NCBI GenBank assembly: GCA_030019485.1
Contig: JASEEW010000045.1
Span: 1-11,728 of the forward strand
From: Thermoplasmatales archaeon
GTDB taxonomy: Archaea; Thermoplasmatota; JASEFT01; JAUWIS01
Direction: 5' to 3'
Length of the DNA stretch: 11,728 nucleotides
In this document: positions 5,216 to 11,728 of the stretch, one piece after another
Position numbering within the stretch: the first letter of the stretch is position 1
How the letters are laid out: every line of letters starts with the position of its first letter
The notes under the pieces: model-generated
What the model was told of the DNA's origin: nothing
Database searches by the model: none
The model's input: the letters and a program-made list of their open reading frames with translations, nothing else
Made by a program: the position numbers and the translations under genes

Positions 5216-8200
5216 ATGGAAAATGATAAAATAGATGTGGGTGAAGGCATTGAGAACAGAAAAATTTCAGGAAAAAGCAGACTGATAAAAACAGCAAAAA
5301 CATCAACAAAACTTGTTGCTGTGTTTATTGTTGCATTGTTTCTGCTGAATGGTCTGGCGGTTGCACAGTCAACATCTATTGATGTGGATGTTAACAGGCT
5401 TCCGTATGATAGCACATTTGGCATAGATCAAGAGGTAACACTAAACCTGATGAATATAAACGGAAAAACAACACTGCTTGTTACATTGGATGGTGTATCA
5501 TCAGAGGTAGCGGATATAAATCTTTATCTAAACAGTAAAAGCATTGGAACTGTTGAGAAAAACACAGCAAACCTGTTCATCATTACCATAACTGGTGGAA
5601 GCAGTCTTAGGTTTTATGCCTTGGCGGGCATGCATGTCAGAGTTGAAAAGATCGAAGGTTCAATGGTGCATTGTCCAAGCAATTCAAAAATATCTGGGGA
5701 AACATTTTACAAGATATGGAATGAATGCTATGTAGCAGAGATAAACTTACCAAGTAACAAAATTCATCAAATAACACTAACCTCTGAAAAAGATATCACA
5801 TACATGGGAATAACAGGAAAATCAATCTTAGCATATGGTGTTGCTAACAACACAAAAATAGCTCTACCAGAAAACACTAATCTCAAACTTGTTTCAAATG
5901 CTTCCGTTAAATTTAATCTAAGGATAGAAGAAGAACAAACATCTACCAAGCGTTCTCTTACAGAGCAAACAACAGTTGTTGGCATCAATGTTAGGTCTCA
6001 ATCTGACCCTACAAACTTCAATAATATCATGATAGAAAACATTGAGCCTGAGATGCTTAAATGGTCATTGGAAAGCTATGCAGATATATCTCGTGAATGG
6101 TTGCAAAACAGCACAGTCAAATATGATCCAACTTTCAGCTGGAAAACACAAACAAATTCAACTACACAGGAGTATTATGATAACATGAATGATGCAATAA
6201 TCTCCCCACCCATACCGCTTAATCTTTCCTCAGATCCAACCCTGAGTTTCTGGACAAAATATGACATGGAGGGTAGCCAATGGGTAACTATAGGATGGAC
6301 AAGACTTTTGGATAGGGAGTTTGGATTGCCTGTGCTTCTTACAAACTCAGCAGACACAGACACCCCTGGGAGTTACATACTCAATATTTCTGCAACCGAG
6401 GTTTACACTTATGATAACATAAGTTTTGGTGTAGCATCCTCAGGCATAATAGATAATGTTACATGGTATTTTGGGGATGGTGAACAGGCTTATGGTGTGA
6501 TGGTGAATCATAGTTACACAAATGATGGAAACTACACTACCTATTGTGTAGTAAATGGTGATGATGGTTATGCGAAATTCCCAATAGAGATAACTGTGCT
6601 GAACAGAGCACCTGTACCTGTTATTGATGCTTACCGTTTGATAAATGTTACACTCAGGGTTGCTGGCAGAAAGAATAACAGTGTCACAATAACATTACTT
6701 GAGGATAATATTTCTGTGGGGCAGACAACGGTTATTAGAGAATCTGATAACCCTGATGAGACTAGTAAAACCATAACATTAAAAGTGAGGGGGAAAAAAA
6801 ACTATCAGGCTTTGTTGCAGTATGATGGTGGTAATGGTGGTGCGAACCCTATCAGACTGTTGTTCACGTTGCAGGAATCTGATGGGTTAAAGGAAATAAA
6901 TATTACTTTCAACTCAGTAAATGGAATGTATCAGGAGCAAACAATAAACATAAGCAGCACAGTTGAAGAACTATTGGAGGATAACACAATGATCATATTT
7001 AATGCATCAGAATCCTATGACATTGATGGAACCATAGCAGATTATGTTTGGGGTTTTGGTGATGAAACAAACAGTATAGGCATGGTTGTTAATCATATGT
7101 ATGCGGTGCATGGTGTGTATAATGTAACCCTAAATGTAACAGATGATGACGGTTCAACAAATGAGACCATGATTCCTGTTGAACTGTCTATACCAAGATT
7201 GTTGATTGATCAGTATCATGGTGTAGATAGTATTTTACCATCATCTGAAATTAACATAAACTGGGATAGGTTGCGAGGGGATTGGCCTAGAATAGACTGG
7301 GAGCGTCAACCAAGGAGAATTCTCATGCATTATGATAACATCTGGGTTGAAATCAGCACAGATAACATTAGTTGGAACACATTATCTGTCTACCCCAGGA
7401 CGGATGTTAAAAACTCCAGTAATGTTTTGGGTAATGTTGATGGCTGGGTGAAGCAAGAGGTTGGTCTTTCCAGTTATGCTGGAGGAAATGTTTTGGTTAG
7501 GTTCAGAATGGCAACGGATGGTTCTGTTGAGTACACTGCCCCATATATTGATGACGTGCAGATAGGGGAAAATAATAAGGATAGTAATCGTGTTGTTTTA
7601 ACACATGAGAACACATATGTTAGTGCAGGCAGTGTTATTCATACTGTGAGGGTGGAGAATAACGGTGATACTACTGACACATTCACCATGGAATCAACAT
7701 ATGGAACATTAGACAAAACGTCTGTTACATTAATCACTGGTGAATCAGCTTTGGTTTCTATTCAAACACCCCCACCTATTTCCATATTTACAGGTAATCC
7801 ATACGATATAGATAGTGATGGTATAAATAATGCAGAAGAATTTTATCTACCCTATTATTATGGCAAAATATATGCAAAGGATTACTTTGACAGCAGAAAC
7901 ATCACCAAGGATGCTTCAAATCCGCCTGTGCCTTTAGATGTTGCCGACATATCTAATTATACTGTTTTATATGGCAACAACTCACAGATGAAGTTAAAGA
8001 TGAACATCATAGAGAATGGTTCTTATAAGATAGATATTGCAGGAATTGCTGCTGTGAATGATATGCAGGAGAGCAGATTAAGTAATCCTATTGATATAAG
8101 TCTTGAGAATCAAAATGGGGAATTCATGATAACAAACTATGCTAACACGCATAGTTGCAGAGGAAGTAATGATACTTGTAATATGACCTATTGGTGGAAT

Positions 8201-11200
8201 AACTACACATTCAAAGCATACCTTGGAAAAGACACATACAATATTACAATTGGATTAAACAGCAGCACATATGATGCATTATCACAACCCATATTATTGT
8301 TGAACCATCTATACCTTGAGAAATATGGCATAAACCCGTTGAGTAATGATTCTGATGTTGATGGAATAAATGATATTAATGAATACCTTGACGCTCTTTC
8401 ACCCTGCTCTGCTGACACAGATAATGATTATATTATGGATAATGTTGAGATAGGCTGGTGGCAGACCATACACACCTTATCCTTTTCTGAATCAGTAAAA
8501 AGGGCGGATAATCCTGATTTTGACAATGACAGGCTTGTGGATGGTTTTGAACTGCTTTACAACACGAATATCACAAACCCTGATTCTGATAATGATGGCC
8601 TGAATGATTATGATGAAATATTTGAGTACACAAAGGCTGAGAGAATTGAGGCTGAGGATGCACTGCTCTATGAGACAAACAACCTCATAGCAACTGAGAA
8701 TGGGGTTATTCTCCAGTCGAACAAAAGCTCTGAGCTCAAGATGGATTTTGAAGTATCTGAGAAAAGTTGGTACAGAGTGAAACTTGTTGGGAATTCTATC
8801 ACCAACTCATCTGTGGTTAAGGAAACAGAAACAACCTATACCCATACTGGCACAGGGAAATCTATGCCTATAGCATCAAACGACACTGGGACAGCAACTA
8901 CTGCGAGGGAAATTATGGCAGACGAGGTAGCTACCAATACCACTAACATCACTGTTTCTTCAACCAAACCAATCTACAAATTTAGCACTGGCTCCATAGA
9001 GCTCAAAACGAAACTCATGGAGGAGAGGGTAGAGATTACTGATGGAAGATACTATTCCATTTACGGCGATTTAGAGAAAAGCACACATACACTTCACTAC
9101 AAACTCTCACCCTCAACCTATGATAACTTTACTTTTGAAATTGACTATTTCATTATTGAGAGACAAGGACTTGACCCATGGGACAACGACACAGATAACG
9201 ATGGTTTGCTGGATGGTGATGAGGTTATAAATTATGGTACATCACCATGGACAAATGACACAGATAACGACATGATAAACGATTTTGATGAAATCAACAC
9301 ATATTATACAAACCCAAACAGTAAGGATACAGATAATGATGGTTTAAATGATCATGAGGAGATATTTACTTACAGAACATATCCAGCAAGGAAGGATTCA
9401 GATTTTGATGGCATTGATGACAAAGAAGAAATAGATTATTGGAATATAACGAGAGGTTTATCACCATCTCAGGCAGGAGAAAATGCCACAAAAACTGATG
9501 CTGATAATGATTATATGCCTGATGGCTATGAGATTAAAAACAGTCTTGACCCGTTAGATTTTGCTGATGCTGACAGCAATCTTGATTCTGATGGTTTGAC
9601 AAATGTTCAGGAGTACAATCTTGGGACAAACATATCTGAGCCTGATACTGATAATGATGGTCTGAAAGATGGTGAGGAAATCATCAGCATAATGTTTAGA
9701 ACAGACATTAGAGATGGGGCAGTAAACATTAACGGTTATCGCTCATTAACAAATGAGGATTTACTGAATAAATGGATATATTACAATAATAGTGAGTGGG
9801 TAAACGGGAAAAAATACGTCTACTATGGGACTGATACAAACATTTCTGTTAGTGTCGATGCTTCTCCTCTTAATAATCAGACTAAACTGATACTTACTCT
9901 AAAAGATGGTACGGGGATTTACCTAACTACAGAGAATAAGATTATCGGTATTTGGGAACCAAACGCAGATATTAATGATGCTGACGGTAATGGGTGGATT
10001 GAAGGAACATATTATCGTTTTTGTATATATGATGTAGTGGTGGAAACATCAAATCTGCCAGTACCTGGATATAAGAACCAGGAAATCTTTTATGGACCTA
10101 ACCCACTGGTTAATGATACTGATAGGGATGGTGTACTTGATGGAGATGAGTATGACTGGAATCAGGATACAGACTCTGATGGCGTTATCAATGTTCTGGA
10201 TAGGGATTCTGATAATGATGGTTTAACAGATGGGCAGGAGTATTTTGGTGGAAGCTGGTGGTCTGGCATGAATAATCAGGACAGTGATAGTTTGCCTAAT
10301 ATGGTTGACCCCGACTCAGACAATGACAATCTACCTGACTCATTGGAACTTATGCCTCTTTCAGACACAGATGGAAATGGTCTTCCAAACTTCATAGATC
10401 CTGATTCAGATGGTGATGGTCTCTGGGATGGCTTCCATGACACACACAATTATGATGTTTGTGACCCTGATGAGTTCGGCGAAGACGTAAACTGCAACGG
10501 GATTGTGGATGTTGGTGAAACAAGCCCGATTAGATGGGATTCTGATAATGATCAACTGAGTGATGGGCAGGAAATCTCCTCCGCTGTACTTTGGTATGAG
10601 GCAGAAAACAGTGTAGCAGGAACTACTGGTATCATAGTGAATGATGCTTTCGCGTCCAACAATATGAGTGCAACAAACAGCACAGGCGATAATCAGATAT
10701 GCGGTACCACATCATCTGTTCCTGATGGAACATACGTGTATTATATTAGGGCAAGGCTGACACAAAATGTCACAAGTAGCGGTCTTAGGGTTCAGATTTG
10801 CACTCATGTTGCTACCGGCGGTGCGATTCCGGGTCCGATTACCAGTATTCTTGATAAAAATATCACAGTTTCAACAAACAGTTACAGATGGTATGTAACA
10901 GAAGCGTTTGAGAAAACTGGGGTAAGGATAACTTTATCTCTTACTGGAAATTATATTTATGTTGACAGAGTTATAATTGTGAGAAAGAACATTATAGAGG
11001 TTAACACGTTTTCAGATGGTTTAACAGAGAAAACATTAACATTTGATTCAGCAGGAAATCAAACAGTAAATATAACCATACCTATAACTGATGAGCCTGC
11101 GTATGTTACAGAGGCAAAAATGAATGTCACAGGAAATGTATATCTTGTGTACTGGTACAACCCCATTACACATACTTGGCATCCTATTCCATGTTTCCCC

Positions 11201-11728
11201 AAAAATACAAGTCTGGATGTGGGAAACGACACTTATATTGACTGGGAATACCCGGGTTTGCTAACTACAACAGAAACTATTGATTTTTCATATGCATTAA
11301 ATCAATTTTTGTTATTATATACAAGCACGCCAACACCGGCCCCAATCATGCTTAGATTTCATTCTGACACAGTAGGAAAACTCAATGTTTCAAATATTAG
11401 TATCATACTCCAATCATATCTTACAGATCCAACCTGCTCAGATACTGACTTTGACGGTCTAAATGATGGTGATGAAATTGGGTCAGTGGAAACAGATAAT
11501 CTTCCAAATACTTATCTCACAAATCCAATTAATCCTGATTGCGACAATGATTCTTTGCTTGATGGTCAGGAGATGAAAGGCTGGTACATCATGGTGGAAC
11601 AGGGAGATGAAGAACACCTCACACATGTAACATCAAACCCGCTTATGGTTGATTCTGATGCTGATGGTTTGCTTGATTCTGAGGAAATATTTAATGCTGT
11701 TTACTGGGTTTCTGAAGCAGAAAACTAC
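5216..11728 (+). CDS. Giant modular surface protein: PKD domains, calcium-binding stalks and carbohydrate-binding-like modules (C-terminus beyond window)
   Basis: The frame runs 2171 codons without a stop and is open at the right edge. Residues 1-32 are a long charged leader; 33-50 are hydrophobic and end in AVA-Q, so a signal peptide cut after Ala50 is likely. Residues about 51-230 are a sequence I do not recognise. Near 305-330, ISPPIPLNLSSDPTLSFW resembles the start of an immune-inhibitor-A/MAM-type sandwich. Two PKD domains follow, with WYFGDG at 417-422 and VWGFGDE at 611-617. A fuller immune-inhibitor-A-like domain spans about 665-785 and ends YIDDVQI. From 864 on, DxDxDGxxD/E calcium-binding motifs of the thrombospondin type 3 kind recur more than 20 times. 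Among them, modules starting with E-A-E lie at 1145, 1795 and 2167 and look like CBM6/CBM35-type sandwiches. A further sandwich, with TFSDGLTEKTLTF at 1931, spans about 1925-2060. Sequons are abundant. Adhesion, S-layer association or glycan binding are likely roles; I see no protease or glycosidase active site in this part. The gene has its own promoter, divergent from the rfcS operon. Confidence 0.9.
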   Translation, partial: MENDKIDVGEGIENRKISGKSRLIKTAKTSTKLVAVFIVALFLLNGLAVAQSTSIDVDVNRLPYDSTFGIDQEVTLNLMNINGKTTLLVTLDGVSSEVADINLYLNSKSIGTVEKNTANLFIITITGGSSLRFYALAGMHVRVEKIEGSMVHCPSNSKISGETFYKIWNECYVAEINLPSNKIHQITLTSEKDITYMGITGKSILAYGVANNTKIALPENTNLKLVSNASVKFNLRIEEEQTSTKRSLTEQTTVVGINVRSQSDPTNFNNIMIENIEPEMLKWSLESYADISREWLQNSTVKYDPTFSWKTQTNSTTQEYYDNMNDAIISPPIPLNLSSDPTLSFWTKYDMEGSQWVTIGWTRLLDREFGLPVLLTNSADTDTPGSYILNISATEVYTYDNISFGVASSGIIDNVTWYFGDGEQAYGVMVNHSYTNDGNYTTYCVVNGDDGYAKFPIEITVLNRAPVPVIDAYRLINVTLRVAGRKNNSVTITLLEDNISVGQTTVIRESDNPDETSKTITLKVRGKKNYQALLQYDGGNGGANPIRLLFTLQESDGLKEINITFNSVNGMYQEQTINISSTVEELLEDNTMIIFNASESYDIDGTIADYVWGFGDETNSIGMVVNHMYAVHGVYNVTLNVTDDDGSTNETMIPVELSIPRLLIDQYHGVDSILPSSEININWDRLRGDWPRIDWERQPRRILMHYDNIWVEISTDNISWNTLSVYPRTDVKNSSNVLGNVDGWVKQEVGLSSYAGGNVLVRFRMATDGSVEYTAPYIDDVQIGENNKDSNRVVLTHENTYVSAGSVIHTVRVENNGDTTDTFTMESTYGTLDKTSVTLITGESALVSIQTPPPISIFTGNPYDIDSDGINNAEEFYLPYYYGKIYAKDYFDSRNITKDASNPPVPLDVADISNYTVLYGNNSQMKLKMNIIENGSYKIDIAGIAAVNDMQESRLSNPIDISLENQNGEFMITNYANTHSCRGSNDTCNMTYWWNNYTFKAYLGKDTYNITIGLNSSTYDALSQPILLLNHLYLEKYGINPLSNDSDVDGINDINEYLDALSPCSADTDNDYIMDNVEIGWWQTIHTLSFSESVKRADNPDFDNDRLVDGFELLYNTNITNPDSDNDGLNDYDEIFEYTKAERIEAEDALLYETNNLIATENGVILQSNKSSELKMDFEVSEKSWYRVKLVGNSITNSSVVKETETTYTHTGTGKSMPIASNDTGTATTAREIMADEVATNTTNITVSSTKPIYKFSTGSIELKTKLMEERVEITDGRYYSIYGDLEKSTHTLHYKLSPSTYDNFTFEIDYFIIERQGLDPWDNDTDNDGLLDGDEVINYGTSPWTNDTDNDMINDFDEINTYYTNPNSKDTDNDGLNDHEEIFTYRTYPARKDSDFDGIDDKEEIDYWNITRGLSPSQAGENATKTDADNDYMPDGYEIKNSLDPLDFADADSNLDSDGLTNVQEYNLGTNISEPDTDNDGLKDGEEIISIMFRTDIRDGAVNINGYRSLTNEDLLNKWIYYNNSEWVNGKKYVYYGTDTNISVSVDASPLNNQTKLILTLKDGTGIYLTTENKIIGIWEPNADINDADGNGWIEGTYYRFCIYDVVVETSNLPVPGYKNQEIFYGPNPLVNDTDRDGVLDGDEYDWNQDTDSDGVINVLDRDSDNDGLTDGQEYFGGSWWSGMNNQDSDSLPNMVDPDSDNDNLPDSLELMPLSDTDGNGLPNFIDPDSDGDGLWDGFHDTHNYDVCDPDEFGEDVNCNGIVDVGETSPIRWDSDNDQLSDGQEISSAVLWYEAENSVAGTTGIIVNDAFASNNMSATNSTGDNQICGTTSSVPDGTYVYYIRARLTQNVTSSGLRVQICTHVATGGAIPGPITSILDKNITVSTNSYRWYVTEAFEKTGVRITLSLTGNYIYVDRVIIVRKNIIEVNTFSDGLTEKTLTFDSAGNQTVNITIPITDEPAYVTEAKMNVTGNVYLVYWYNPITHTWHPIPCFPKNTSLDVGNDTYIDWEYPGLLTTTETIDFSYALNQFLLLYTSTPTPAPIMLRFHSDTVGKLNVSNISIILQSYLTDPTCSDTDFDGLNDGDEIGSVETDNLPNTYLTNPINPDCDNDSLLDGQEMKGWYIMVEQGDEEHLTHVTSNPLMVDSDADGLLDSEEIFNAVYWVSEAENY
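9188..9463 (+). repeat. Four tandem 69-bp (23-codon) calcium-stalk repeats in the giant gene
   Basis: Units begin at 9188, 9257, 9326 and 9395 (residues 1325, 1348, 1371 and 1394). Three begin D-T-D-N-D and the fourth D-S-D-F-D; each continues with an acidic DGDE/DFDE/HEE/KEE-type end and a variable aromatic/proline tail. The exact 23-residue period suggests duplication of one unit. The units have diverged in the tails but keep the metal-binding aspartates. Confidence 0.8.

Noticed and set aside
5211..5234. ATG at 5211 as the start of the giant gene
   Set aside because: That frame stops after seven codons and the ATG directly abuts the Shine-Dalgarno site; the ATG at 5216 opens the long frame.
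5173..5424. Leftward open frame opposite the start of the giant gene
   Set aside because: It overlaps the rightward promoter, signal peptide and coding start on the other strand and has no recognisable protein features.
5767..8418. Short leftward open frames inside the giant gene (5767-5988, 6175-6363, 8203-8418)
   Set aside because: They are antisense to a 2171-codon frame with recognisable domains and show no start signals or domain content of their own.

Overview
The window looks archaeal, probably euryarchaeal and perhaps Thermoplasmatota. Three things point this way: a clamp-loader small subunit (RfcS) interrupted by an intein, TATA-box promoters with a short or absent leader, and very large, sequon-rich surface proteins built from beta-helix, PKD and calcium-binding modules. 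The phylum is an inference; no rRNA or other phylogenetic marker is present to test it. GC content is moderate to low, and the intein is visibly poorer in GC than the gene around it.

Layout. Positions 1-5006 read leftward as one tight operon. It starts with a small zinc-ribbon membrane protein (5006 to 4446). Two bases later comes the RfcS precursor with a 632-residue homing-endonuclease intein (4443 to 1591). An ATGA overlap leads into a secreted, membrane-anchored beta-helix protein (from 1594), which leaves the window at base 1. A 209-bp divergent intergenic region (5007-5215) holds one TATA-like promoter per direction and a perfect 7-bp inverted repeat. From 5216 to the right edge there is one uninterrupted rightward frame of 2171 codons, still open at 11728. 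It encodes the N-terminal part of a giant surface protein.

How the genes relate. RfcS is the repeated subunit of the replication factor C complex, which loads the PCNA sliding clamp; its intein must splice out to restore the AAA+ ATPase. The two membrane proteins around rfcS carry recognisably related four-cysteine zinc ribbons, one at an N-terminus and one at a C-terminus, each predicted to face the cytoplasm. The giant protein and the beta-helix protein are both cell-surface proteins encoded on opposite sides of the same intergenic region. The giant protein alternates calcium-binding aspartate-rich stalks with beta-sandwich modules that begin with an E-A-E motif, as carbohydrate-binding modules often do.

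Most notable points: the large intein in the ATPase core, with extra winged-helix-like segments; the matching zinc ribbons on both sides of a replication gene; and the repeating stalk-plus-sandwich layout of the giant protein. No tRNA, rRNA, CRISPR array, insertion sequence or convincing terminator was seen.
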